Part shown: positions 42,518 to 50,933 of the stretch, one piece after another
How positions within the stretch are numbered: position 1 is the first letter of the stretch
How the letters are laid out: each line of letters starts with the position of its first letter
Position numbers and translations under genes: made by a program
Notes under the pieces: model-generated
Seen by the model: only the letters and a program-made list of their open reading frames with translations
Databases searched by the model: none
Told to the model about the DNA's origin: nothing
Assembly (NCBI RefSeq): GCF_005796105.1
Contig: NZ_VAUO01000015.1
Span: forward strand, 1 to 64,000
DNA: 64,000 nt
Source of the DNA: Pseudomonas mosselii
GTDB taxonomy: Bacteria; Pseudomonadota; Gammaproteobacteria; Pseudomonadales; Pseudomonadaceae
Direction: 5' to 3'

Positions 42518-45058
42518 TTACAGGGTACGAGCCACCTGGACTTTCTCGAAGACTTCGATCTTGTCGCCGACCTTGACGTCGTTGTAGCTCTTGACGCCAA
42601 TACCGCACTCCATGCCGTTACGCACTTCGGAGGCGTCGTCCTTGAAGCGACGCAGCGATTCGAGTTCGCCTTCGAAGATCACCACGTCCTCGCGCAGTAC
42701 GCGGATCGGACGGTTGCGGTACACGGTACCCTCGATGACCATACAGCCAGCGATGGCACCGAACTTCGGCGAGCGGAACACGTCACGCACTTCGGCCACA
42801 CCCAGGATGTTCTCGCGAACATCGCTGCCGAGCATGCCGGTCAGGGCCTTCTTGACGTCTTCGATGATGTCGTAGATCACGTTGTAGTAACGCATATCCA
42901 GACCTTCCTGCTCGACGATCTTGCGCGCACCGGCATCGGCACGCACGTTGAAGCCGAACAGCACCGCGTTCGAGGCCAGTGCCAGGTTGGCGTCGCTTTC
43001 GGTGATACCACCGACGCCGCCACCGATCACGCGTACCTGAACTTCGTCGTTGCCCAGGCTACCGAGCGAGCCCTGCAGCGCTTCGAGCGAACCACGCACA
43101 TCGGTCTTGAGGACGATGTTGAGGGTCTTCTTCTCTTCCTGACCCATGGTCTCGAAGATGTTTTCCAGCTTGCCAGCGTGAGCACGGGCCAGCTTGACCT
43201 CGCGGTACTTGCCTTGACGGAACAGGGCCACTTCACGGGCCTTCTTCTCGTCAGCCACTACCGACAGCTCGTCACCGGCGTCCGGGGTGCCATCCAGGCC
43301 GAGGATCTCGACCGGGATCGACGGGCCAGCTTCCTTCACAGGCTTGCCGTTCTCGTCGAGCATGGCGCGCACGCGGCCATAGTTGGAGCCGACCAGGACC
43401 ATGTCGCCCTGACGCAGGGTGCCGTCCTGAACCAGGATGGTGGCAACCGGGCCGCGGCCCTTGTCCAGGCGCGACTCGACCACGACACCACGGCCAGGCG
43501 CGGTTGGAGTGGCCTTGAGTTCAAGGATCTCGGCTTGCAGCAGGACCGCTTCGAGCAGCTCGTCGACACCGGTACCCATCTTCGCCGAAACCTTGACGAA
43601 CGGAGTGTCACCACCCCAGTCCTCGGAGGTCACGCCTTCGACGGACAGTTCGTTGCGGATACGATCGAGGTCGGCACCCGGCTTGTCGATCTTGTTCACC
43701 GCGACCACCAGCGGTACGCCGGCAGCCTTGGCGTGCTGAACGGCTTCGCGGGTCTGCGGCATCACGCCGTCGTCCGCCGCCACCACCAGGATGACGATGT
43801 CGGTCGCCTTGGCACCACGGGCACGCATCTGGGTGAACGCAGCGTGACCAGGGGTGTCGAGGAAGGTGACCATGCCGCGGTCGGTTTCCACGTGGTAGGC
43901 ACCGATGTGCTGGGTAATACCACCGGCTTCGCCTGCGGCAACCTTGGCACGACGGATGTAGTCGAGCAGCGAAGTCTTACCGTGGTCAACGTGACCCATG
44001 ACGGTCACGACCGGCGCACGGGATTCGCTCACGCCTTCGAACTTCAGCGATTCGGCCAGCGAATCTTCGAGGGCGGTATCGCTGACCAAGGTGACCTTGT
44101 GGCCCAGTTCCTCGGCGACCAGCTGAGCGGTCTCCTGGTCCAGAACCTGGTTGATGGTCACCGGGGTGCCCAGCTTGAACATGAACTTGACGACTTCAGC
44201 GCCCTTGACCGACATCTGCTGTGCCAGGTCCGAAACGGTGATGGTCTCGCCGATGGTCACGTCACGGATGACTGGACCGGTCGGGTTCTGGAAGCCGTGC
44301 TGGTTGCGCTTCTTGGCTTTGCTCTTGCCACCGCGGCCACGACGGAAACCGTCGCTTTCTTCATCGGTGGTACGCGGCGCAGCGCGTGGAGTCGGAGCCT
44401 TTTCCTTCTCCTTGACCTTGACCTTGACCGACATGCGCGGCGCATCGCCGCGACCGGCGGCTGCCGGGCCACCACCGCGACGATCATCATCACGGCTGCG
44501 GCTTTCGTTGCGGCGGGTCTCGTCCTTCTTGCGCTCGGCAGCACGGGCTGCGGCGTCTTCGGACACCGGAGCCTCGACTACCGGAGCGGCAGGGGCAGGC
44601 GCAGGCTCGGCCTTCGGCGCAGGCGCAGCGGCCGGTGCTTCAGCCGCCTGACGGCGCGCCTGCTCTTCGGCACGCTGGCGAGCGTCGGCGTCAGCCTTCT
44701 CGCGCTCGGCGTTCTCGGTGGCGCGGCGCTCTTCCAGCTCGCGCTTCTGCTCGGCCTGGATCTCTTCCGGGCTGCGCTGCACGAATACTTTCTTCTTGCG
44801 TACTTCTACGCTGATGCTTTTGCTACCGGCGACACGCAGCGTGCTGGTGGTCTTGCGCTGCAAGGTAATCTTGCGCGGCTCTTCCGCCTTGCTTTTGTGG
44901 CTGCTCTTCAAATGAGTCAGCAGGGTCTGCTTCTCATTGTCGGTCACTACCTGACCGGCGTCGGTGTGCGGCAGACCTGCCTCACGCATCTGCTGCAGCA
45001 GGCGCTCTACCGGTGCCTCGACCTCTTGGGCCAGTTCTTTCACCGTGACTTGCGTCAT
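42518..45058 (-). CDS. infB: Translation initiation factor IF-2
   Basis: 846-residue GTPase that places fMet-tRNA on the 30S subunit and promotes 50S joining. IF2_N module at the start (TVKELAQEVEAPVERLLQQM), a long charged Ala/Glu/Arg/Lys-rich segment (about 100-250), then the G domain with GHVDHGKTSLLD (G1), DTPGHAAF (G3), NKIDKPGAD (G4) and SAKMGTG (G5), followed by domains II-IV. Its N-terminal part is of the variable kind. ATG 45058 has GAGGAG upstream. Its partner fMet-tRNA gene lies in the same superoperon. Confidence 0.97.
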   Translation of the reverse strand: MTQVTVKELAQEVEAPVERLLQQMREAGLPHTDAGQVVTDNEKQTLLTHLKSSHKSKAEEPRKITLQRKTTSTLRVAGSKSISVEVRKKKVFVQRSPEEIQAEQKRELEERRATENAEREKADADARQRAEEQARRQAAEAPAAAPAPKAEPAPAPAAPVVEAPVSEDAAARAAERKKDETRRNESRSRDDDRRGGGPAAAGRGDAPRMSVKVKVKEKEKAPTPRAAPRTTDEESDGFRRGRGGKSKAKKRNQHGFQNPTGPVIRDVTIGETITVSDLAQQMSVKGAEVVKFMFKLGTPVTINQVLDQETAQLVAEELGHKVTLVSDTALEDSLAESLKFEGVSESRAPVVTVMGHVDHGKTSLLDYIRRAKVAAGEAGGITQHIGAYHVETDRGMVTFLDTPGHAAFTQMRARGAKATDIVILVVAADDGVMPQTREAVQHAKAAGVPLVVAVNKIDKPGADLDRIRNELSVEGVTSEDWGGDTPFVKVSAKMGTGVDELLEAVLLQAEILELKATPTAPGRGVVVESRLDKGRGPVATILVQDGTLRQGDMVLVGSNYGRVRAMLDENGKPVKEAGPSIPVEILGLDGTPDAGDELSVVADEKKAREVALFRQGKYREVKLARAHAGKLENIFETMGQEEKKTLNIVLKTDVRGSLEALQGSLGSLGNDEVQVRVIGGGVGGITESDANLALASNAVLFGFNVRADAGARKIVEQEGLDMRYYNVIYDIIEDVKKALTGMLGSDVRENILGVAEVRDVFRSPKFGAIAGCMVIEGTVYRNRPIRVLREDVVIFEGELESLRRFKDDASEVRNGMECGIGVKSYNDVKVGDKIEVFEKVQVARTL

Positions 45059-45085
45059 GCACTTCTCTCCTCAGGCCGCGCCTAA

Positions 45086-46567
45086 TTACTCGAACCAGTG
45101 GGCTCGGGCGGCCATGATCAACTTGCCGGCACGCTCTTCGTCGATGCCGTCGATGTCGAGCAGATCGTCGATCGACTGCTCGGCCAGGTCTTCGCGGTTA
45201 ACCACGCCGCGCACCGCCAGTTCCGCCGCCAGGTCCTTGTCCATGCCCTCGAGAGAGAGCAGGTCTTCGGCCGGATGGGCGTCTGCCAGTTTTTCTTCGG
45301 TAGCGATGGCCTTGGTCAACAAGCGGTCCTTGGCACGAGCGCGCAGCTCATTGACGATGTCCTCGTCAAAGCCATCGATGTTGAGCATTTCTTCCAACGG
45401 TACGTAGGCAATTTCTTCGAGGCTGGTGAAGCCTTCGTCGACCAGCACTTGTGCCAGCTCCTCGTCGACTTCCAGTTCTTCGATGAAATTGCGCAGGATG
45501 TCGCCGGTTTCAGCCTGTTGCTTGGCCTGGATGTCCTTCTCGGTCATCACGTTCAAGGTCCAGGCCGTCAGCTGGCTAGCCAGACGAACGTTCTGACCGC
45601 CACGGCCAATCGCCTGGGCCAGATTGTCTTCGGCAACGGCGATGTCCATCGCATGGGCGTCCTCGTCAACGATAATCGCGGCAACCTCTGCCGGCGACAT
45701 GGCGTTGATGACGAACTGCGCCGGGTTCTCGTCCCACAGGACGATATCCACACGCTCACCACCCAGCTCACCGGATACGGCCTGGACACGCGACCCCCGC
45801 ATGCCGATGCAGGCGCCTTGCGGGTCAATGCGTTTGTCCTTGGAGCGGACGGCGATCTTGGCACGCGATCCCGGATCACGGGAAGCGGCCATGACTTCGA
45901 TGAGACCTTCAGCGATTTCCGGCACTTCGATGCGGAACAGCTCGATCAGCATCTGTGGCGCGGTACGCGACAGGATCAGCTGCGGACCGCGGTTCTCGGT
46001 GCGGATTTCCTTGAGCAGCGCACGCAAGCGCACGCCGACACGGAAAGTCTCACGCGCAATGATGTCTTCACGGGCCAGCAACGCTTCGGCGTTGTTGCCC
46101 AGGTCGACGATGACGTTGTCGCGGGTGACCTTCTTCACGGTGCCGGAGATGATCTCGCCCACGCGTTCACGGTAGGCATCGACCACCTGGGCACGCTCGG
46201 CTTCGCGAACCTTCTGCACGATGACCTGCTTGGCGGTCTGGGCGGCGATACGACCGAATTCGATCGACTCGATCTTTTCTTCGATCACGTCGCCGATTTT
46301 GGCGTCCGGGTGGGTATCCTGGATCTTGGCCAGCCAGGTCTCGATCGCCGGATCATCCAGGTCGTTTTCGTCGACCACGGTCCAGCGACGGAAGGTCTCG
46401 TAGCTACCGGTGTGGCGGTTGATTTCCACACGCAGGTCGACTTCGTCTTCAAAACGTTTCTTGGTTGCAGTAGCCAGTGCCACTTCCAGCGCTTCGAAAA
46501 TGACGCCGGGCGGTACACCTTTCTCGTTGGATACCGATTCAACAACCAGCAGTACTTCTTTGCTCAT
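45086..46567 (-). CDS. nusA: Transcription termination/antitermination factor NusA
   Basis: 493-residue RNA polymerase-associated factor controlling pausing, termination and rRNA antitermination. N-terminal domain (1-125), S1 (about 135-200), two KH domains (about 200-345), then two acidic repeats (ELEVDEELAQVLVDEGFTSL and the final IDDLLDIDGIDEERAGKLI). ATG 46567 (MSKEVLLVVESVSNEKG) is the family start; the frame continues seven codons upstream. Gap of 27 bases to infB. Confidence 0.97.
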   Translation of the reverse strand: MSKEVLLVVESVSNEKGVPPGVIFEALEVALATATKKRFEDEVDLRVEINRHTGSYETFRRWTVVDENDLDDPAIETWLAKIQDTHPDAKIGDVIEEKIESIEFGRIAAQTAKQVIVQKVREAERAQVVDAYRERVGEIISGTVKKVTRDNVIVDLGNNAEALLAREDIIARETFRVGVRLRALLKEIRTENRGPQLILSRTAPQMLIELFRIEVPEIAEGLIEVMAASRDPGSRAKIAVRSKDKRIDPQGACIGMRGSRVQAVSGELGGERVDIVLWDENPAQFVINAMSPAEVAAIIVDEDAHAMDIAVAEDNLAQAIGRGGQNVRLASQLTAWTLNVMTEKDIQAKQQAETGDILRNFIEELEVDEELAQVLVDEGFTSLEEIAYVPLEEMLNIDGFDEDIVNELRARAKDRLLTKAIATEEKLADAHPAEDLLSLEGMDKDLAAELAVRGVVNREDLAEQSIDDLLDIDGIDEERAGKLIMAARAHWFE

Positions 46568-46626
46568 CGTACGCCTCGCCTTGCGCAAGCCATTGGACCC
46601 GAAACATCCGCCGGGCCCGGCACGTC

Positions 46627-47085
46627 TCAGTCAAAACTGGGAATAATATTGGCCTTGTCGATCGAATCGATCGGCAGCAGGAACTCGTTGTTGTCCACCT
46701 GGACCACCACATCCTGCTCCTCCACACCACGGAGAAGGCCCTGGAAGTTACGACGCCCTTCAAAAGGCGTGCGCAGCTTGATCTTCACTTGTTCGCCGGC
46801 ATGCGAGGCAAACTGTTCCAGAGTGAACAGCGGGCGATCCATGCCTGGAGAGGACACCTCGAGGGTATATTCACTGCTGATCGGATCTTCCACATCCAGG
46901 ATGGCGCTGGCCTGACGGCTGACCGCTTCGCAGTCGTCCACCAGAATGCCGTCTTCCTTATCGATATAGATGCGCAATACCGAATGTTTGCCCTGGGAAA
47001 CGTATTCGATCCCCCAGCACTGATAGCCCAGCCCCTCGACCACCGGGGCCAACAAGGCCTGCAACTGTTCTAGCTTGCTCGACAC
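46627..47085 (-). CDS. rimP: Ribosome maturation factor RimP
   Basis: 152-residue factor for 30S assembly. The frame opens far upstream inside the fMet tRNA region, but the real start is GTG 47085: GAGGGGG (47091-47097) lies five bases before it, and it gives MSSKLEQLQALLAPVVEGLG, the family N-terminus and length. The IEYVSQGKHSVLRIYIDKEDG and LEVSSPGMDRPLF motifs are conserved. First protein gene of rimP-nusA-infB-rbfA-truB. Confidence 0.95.
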   Translation of the reverse strand: MSSKLEQLQALLAPVVEGLGYQCWGIEYVSQGKHSVLRIYIDKEDGILVDDCEAVSRQASAILDVEDPISSEYTLEVSSPGMDRPLFTLEQFASHAGEQVKIKLRTPFEGRRNFQGLLRGVEEQDVVVQVDNNEFLLPIDSIDKANIIPSFD

Positions 47086-47182
47086 CTGAACCCCCTCGTG
47101 CATGCTGTGCAAATAAAAAATGGGCCAAGCGCCCATCCCTGAAAGCGCCGTTGGACAACGGCGCCGAAAACTGTCGGCTAGC

Positions 47183-47204
47183 AAAAAGCCCCTGAAAAGG
47201 GGCT
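47183..47204 (-). terminator. Terminator or attenuator between tRNA-fMet and rimP
   Basis: Stem AGCCCC (47187-47192) / GGGGCT (47199-47204) with a U run on minus (A run 47183-47187), 11 bases after the tRNA. Probably partial, as rimP has no obvious other promoter in the remaining 100 bases. Confidence 0.75.
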
Positions 47205-47214
47205 CTGCTGAAGC

Positions 47215-47291
<77 letters not shown>

Positions 47292-47356
47292 ACAAAGCTG
47301 GGGCGAAAGTATAAGACCGAACCCCCTACAGGGTCAATCTAACCTCCACCTGCAAG

Positions 47357-47379
47357 AAAGCCCGCTCAAAGCGGGCTTT
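47357..47379 (-). terminator. Hairpin after tRNA-Leu
   Basis: Perfect stem AAAGCCCGC (47357-47365) / GCGGGCTTT (47371-47379), loop TCAAA, 12 bases past the tRNA-Leu 3' end. The U tract on the minus strand is short (UUUC). Confidence 0.7.
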
Positions 47380-47390
47380 CATGCTTCAAT

Positions 47391-47476
47391 TGGTACCGAG
47401 AAGGGGACTCGAACCCCTACACCCTATGGGCACAACCACCTCAAGGTTGCGTGTCTACCAATTCCACCACCTCGGC
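47391..47476 (-). tRNA. tRNA-Leu (anticodon GAG)
   Basis: 86 bases with encoded CCA (minus-strand 3' end TCTCGGTACCA). Class II tRNA with a long variable arm (GTGCCCATAGGGTGT). Acceptor GCCGAGG pairs with the 3' side; the anticodon loop is TTGAGGT in AACC-loop-GGTT. Reads CUC/CUU leucine codons. Located between secG and tRNA-fMet, as in related genomes. Confidence 0.96.
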
Positions 47477-47497
47477 AATACTACTTCTTGAAACCCG

Positions 47498-47890
47498 TTA
47501 CTGCTGCTCTTTCGCCGGAGGAGGTACGTCACCGGATTGGGTGGCTTCGCTCTTCTGCTGCTGGAGCACCGGTACATCATCATTGACTGCCGGCTTTTGC
47601 TCTTTGACTTCCAGCACTGCTGGATCTGGCAGACCAGCTTGAGTGAGCTGGTGAGCCTGCTGCTTGGCGAAGTATCCTAACCCAAGTGCAGTCAAAAAGA
47701 AAGTGGCAGCAAGTATAGCAGTAACTTTACTCAAAAAGGTAGCGGAACCTTGGCTTCCGAACACAGTATTTGAAGCACCTGCGCCGAAAGATGCACCTGC
47801 TTCCGCACCTTTACCCTGTTGCAGCAGCACCATAACAACCAGCGCCAACGCCGCCAACAGATGAAAAACAACTACGACTGTTTCCAGCAT
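47498..47890 (-). CDS. secG: Preprotein translocase subunit SecG
   Basis: 130-residue inner-membrane subunit of SecYEG. Two membrane segments (about residues 2-22 and 52-74) with the conserved VLLQQGKGAEAGASFGAG between them, then a hydrophilic Gln/Pro-rich tail (about 78-130) longer than in E. coli. ATG 47890 (MLETVVVVFHLL) begins directly with the first membrane segment. It starts four bases after the tpiA stop. Confidence 0.95.
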   Translation of the reverse strand: MLETVVVVFHLLAALALVVMVLLQQGKGAEAGASFGAGASNTVFGSQGSATFLSKVTAILAATFFLTALGLGYFAKQQAHQLTQAGLPDPAVLEVKEQKPAVNDDVPVLQQQKSEATQSGDVPPPAKEQQ

Positions 47891-47894
47891 TTGT

Positions 47895-48650
47895 TCAGTT
47901 TCCTGCGGCGCGACAAATTGCACCGAATTCGTCTGCGTTCAGGGACGCTCCACCAATGAGCCCCCCATCGATATCCGGCATGCCGAACAGTTCGGCCGCA
48001 TTGGCCGCCTTCACGCTGCCGCCGTAGAGAAGCTGCACGTTACCGGCAACTTCGGCGTCCTGCGCTGCCAGCTGCTTACGGATGGCTGCATGCACATCCT
48101 GGGCTTGCTGGGGCGAGGCCGTCAAACCTGTACCGATGGCCCATACAGGCTCATAGGCAATTACTGCATTGGCAAAAGCCTTGATACCGAACGCGTCGAT
48201 AACACTGCTTAGTTGACGCCCTACAACTTCTAGCGTCTTGCCTGCCTCACGCTCTTCGAGAGTTTCCCCTACACAGAGCACTGGCGTCAAACCACTTTTT
48301 TGTGCGGCTGCAAACTTGCGATTCAGCACTTCCTCGGTTTCACCAATAATCTGGCGACGCTCAGAGTGACCAATCAACACCAACTTACAACCGACTTCAG
48401 CCAACTGACTCGGTGCAACTTCACCTGTCAGCGCGCCCTCTTCGGGCAATACGGCAGAATTCTGTGCGCCTACGATGATTCCCTTGCCTTTGAGCCCATC
48501 GACAACTTCGCTGATGAACAAGGCCGGTGGAAACACCGCTACTTCGATACCGCCAGGAATGGGCATTTCGCCCAAGCCACGAGTGAGCTCAGCGACGCTG
48601 GCGCGGGTACCGTGCATTTTCCAGTTACCAGCTACCATGGGGCGACGCAT
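47895..48650 (-). CDS. tpiA: Triosephosphate isomerase
   Basis: 251-residue TIM barrel interconverting dihydroxyacetone phosphate and glyceraldehyde-3-phosphate. Lys in AGNWKMHG, His in LIGHSERRQ and Glu in AYEPVWAIGTG are the catalytic set; phosphate loop GGSVKAANA is present. Coupled to secG downstream. 66 bases separate it from glmM. Confidence 0.97.
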   Translation of the reverse strand: MRRPMVAGNWKMHGTRASVAELTRGLGEMPIPGGIEVAVFPPALFISEVVDGLKGKGIIVGAQNSAVLPEEGALTGEVAPSQLAEVGCKLVLIGHSERRQIIGETEEVLNRKFAAAQKSGLTPVLCVGETLEEREAGKTLEVVGRQLSSVIDAFGIKAFANAVIAYEPVWAIGTGLTASPQQAQDVHAAIRKQLAAQDAEVAGNVQLLYGGSVKAANAAELFGMPDIDGGLIGGASLNADEFGAICRAAGN

Positions 48651-48716
48651 GCTTTACCTCGTCGGTCAAAGTGGGCGCAGATCTTACCCAACCCGATCTG
48701 CGCTGGCAAGCCTCTT

Positions 48717-50057
48717 TCAGGCACAAACTTCCGCGACCAGTTTGGCCAGGGCTTCGGCATGGCCACGCACCTGGCTTTCGTCGTCACCCTCGACCATTAC
48801 CCGCACCAGCGGCTCGGTCCCGGATTTGCGCAACAACACGCGCCCGCGGCCCGCCATGTCTTCGGTAGCCTGGGCACTGGCCTGCTTGACCCGCGGGTTT
48901 TCCAACGGATCGCTCTTGCCTGCCTCGAAGCGCACGTTGATCAGCACCTGCGGGCACTTGCGCACCCCCTGACGAGCCTGGGCCAGGGTATCGCCACGGC
49001 GCTTGAGCGCCATCAATACCTGCAACGCGGCGATGATCGCATCGCCCGTGGTGGTGTGGTTGCAGCACACCACATGCCCAGAATTCTCGCCACCCAGCAA
49101 CCACTCACGCTCGAGCAGCTCGGCCATCACATAGCGATCGCCTACCTTGGCACGCACGAACGGGATATCCAGCTCCTTGAATGCCAGCTCCAGGCCCAGG
49201 TTGCTCATCAACGTGCCGACCACGCCGCCCTGCAACTTGCCACGGTCGTGCAGGTCGCGGCCGATGATGTACAGCAGTTCGTCGCCGTCGACGATAGCGC
49301 CGGTGTGATCGACCATCAGCACCCGATCGCCATCGCCATCGAAGGCGATACCAAGGTCAGCATGCCCCACCAACACGGCGGCTTGCAGGGATTCGATATG
49401 GGTCGAGCCACAGTTCTCGTTGATGTTCAGCCCATCAGGCGCGGCATTGAGCACCGTGACCTGGGCACCCAGCTCGCGAAACACGCTCGGGGCGACCTTG
49501 TAGGTCGCGCCATGGGCACAGTCCACGACGATCTTCAGGCCTTCGAAATTAGTACTGGTAGGCACGCTGCTCTTGCAGAACTCGATGTAGCGACCGGCGG
49601 CATCGTTGATACGCGAAACCTTGCCCAGCTTGCTCGACTCGACCACATTCATCGGCTGGTCGAGCAGTTCCTCGATCATCAGCTCGACTTCGTCGGGCAG
49701 CTTGGTGCCATTCCCGGAGAAGAACTTGATGCCGTTGTCATCGTGCGGGTTGTGCGAAGCACTGATGACGATACCGGCCTCGGCATGGAAGGTCCGGGTG
49801 AGGTAGGCGATGGCAGGTGTCGGCATCGGGCCGAGCAGCATCACGTCGGCGCCTGCTGCGGACAAGCCCGCCTCCAGGGCGGACTCGAACATGTAGCCGG
49901 AAATTCGCGTGTCCTTGCCCACCAGTACGCGGCAATTGCCTTGCTTGCGGAAGGCCATGCCTGCGGCCCAGCCGAGTTTCAGCATGAAGTCCGGGGTGAT
50001 GGGGTACTGGCCAACGCGGCCACGGATACCATCGGTGCCAAAGTATTTTCTGCTCAT
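48717..50057 (-). CDS. glmM: Phosphoglucosamine mutase
   Basis: 446-residue enzyme converting glucosamine-6-phosphate to glucosamine-1-phosphate for peptidoglycan and LPS. Active-site phosphoserine lies in ISASHNP (about residue 102), metal loop in DGDGDR, and sugar loop in GGENSGH. N-terminus MSRKYFGTDGIRG is typical. 16 bases after folP, the usual ftsH-folP-glmM order. Confidence 0.97.
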   Translation of the reverse strand: MSRKYFGTDGIRGRVGQYPITPDFMLKLGWAAGMAFRKQGNCRVLVGKDTRISGYMFESALEAGLSAAGADVMLLGPMPTPAIAYLTRTFHAEAGIVISASHNPHDDNGIKFFSGNGTKLPDEVELMIEELLDQPMNVVESSKLGKVSRINDAAGRYIEFCKSSVPTSTNFEGLKIVVDCAHGATYKVAPSVFRELGAQVTVLNAAPDGLNINENCGSTHIESLQAAVLVGHADLGIAFDGDGDRVLMVDHTGAIVDGDELLYIIGRDLHDRGKLQGGVVGTLMSNLGLELAFKELDIPFVRAKVGDRYVMAELLEREWLLGGENSGHVVCCNHTTTGDAIIAALQVLMALKRRGDTLAQARQGVRKCPQVLINVRFEAGKSDPLENPRVKQASAQATEDMAGRGRVLLRKSGTEPLVRVMVEGDDESQVRGHAEALAKLVAEVCA

Positions 50058-50073
50058 AGGAACTCCAGTGTTC

Positions 50074-50925
50074 TTATTCGGCGCCCTGCACCGCTGCGAT
50101 CATGCGCACCACGTCGGCGGTTTCGGCCACGTCGTGCACGCGCAGGATGCTGGCACCCTTGGTCATGGCCAGCGCCGCCAGGGCTAGGCTGCCATAAAGG
50201 CGCTGGTCGACCGGGCGATTCAAGGTGAGACCGATCATGCTCTTGCGCGAGACACCCACCAGCAGCGGCCGTCCGAGTCGATAGAGCGACTCCATGTGCT
50301 TGAACAAGCTCAGGTTATGCGCCAGGTTCTTGGCAAACCCGAAACCCGGGTCGAGGATGATGCGCTCGGCAGCAATGCCAGCCGCCGCACAGGCAGCGAT
50401 GCGCTGTTCCAGATAGCGCCCCACCTCGACGGTCACGTCATCGTAATGCGGGTCGTCCTGCATGTTACCCGGCTCGCCACGCATGTGCATCAGACACACC
50501 GGCAGGCCGGTATCGGCTGCCGCATCCAGCGCACCGTCACGCTCCAAGGCCCGCACGTCATTGATCAAGCCGGCACCGAGGCGGGCCGACTCACGCATGA
50601 CTGCGGGCGTCGAGGTATCGACGGAGATGATCACATCCAGGCGACTGTTGATCGCCTCGACGATAGGCGCGACGCGTTCGAGTTCCTCGATAGGGGACAC
50701 TGCCCGCGCGCCCGGGCGGGTTGACTCGCCCCCCACATCGATCAGCGTGGCGCCCGCCTCGACCATCGCCTCGGCGTGCCGCAGGGCTTCGTCACGCTGA
50801 CTGAAGCGCCCACCATCGGAGAACGAGTCGGGGGTGATGTTGAGAATACCCATGACGTGGGTACGGGACAAATCAAGAACCCGGCTGCCGCAAGGCAACC
50901 GGGTCGGGTACTGCTGAAAGGTCAT
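50074..50925 (-). CDS. folP: Dihydropteroate synthase
   Basis: 283-residue TIM-barrel enzyme joining p-aminobenzoate to the HPPK product; target of sulfonamides. Signatures MGILNITPDSFSDGG and IDVGGESTRPGA are intact, as is DPGFGFAKN. No unusual insertion is seen. It begins eight bases after the ftsH stop. Confidence 0.97.
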   Translation of the reverse strand: MTFQQYPTRLPCGSRVLDLSRTHVMGILNITPDSFSDGGRFSQRDEALRHAEAMVEAGATLIDVGGESTRPGARAVSPIEELERVAPIVEAINSRLDVIISVDTSTPAVMRESARLGAGLINDVRALERDGALDAAADTGLPVCLMHMRGEPGNMQDDPHYDDVTVEVGRYLEQRIAACAAAGIAAERIILDPGFGFAKNLAHNLSLFKHMESLYRLGRPLLVGVSRKSMIGLTLNRPVDQRLYGSLALAALAMTKGASILRVHDVAETADVVRMIAAVQGAE

Positions 50926-50933
50926 AGATGCCC

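Noticed and set aside
43178..45085. 635-codon plus-strand frame opposite infB
   Set aside because: Shadow of infB; no recognisable domain.
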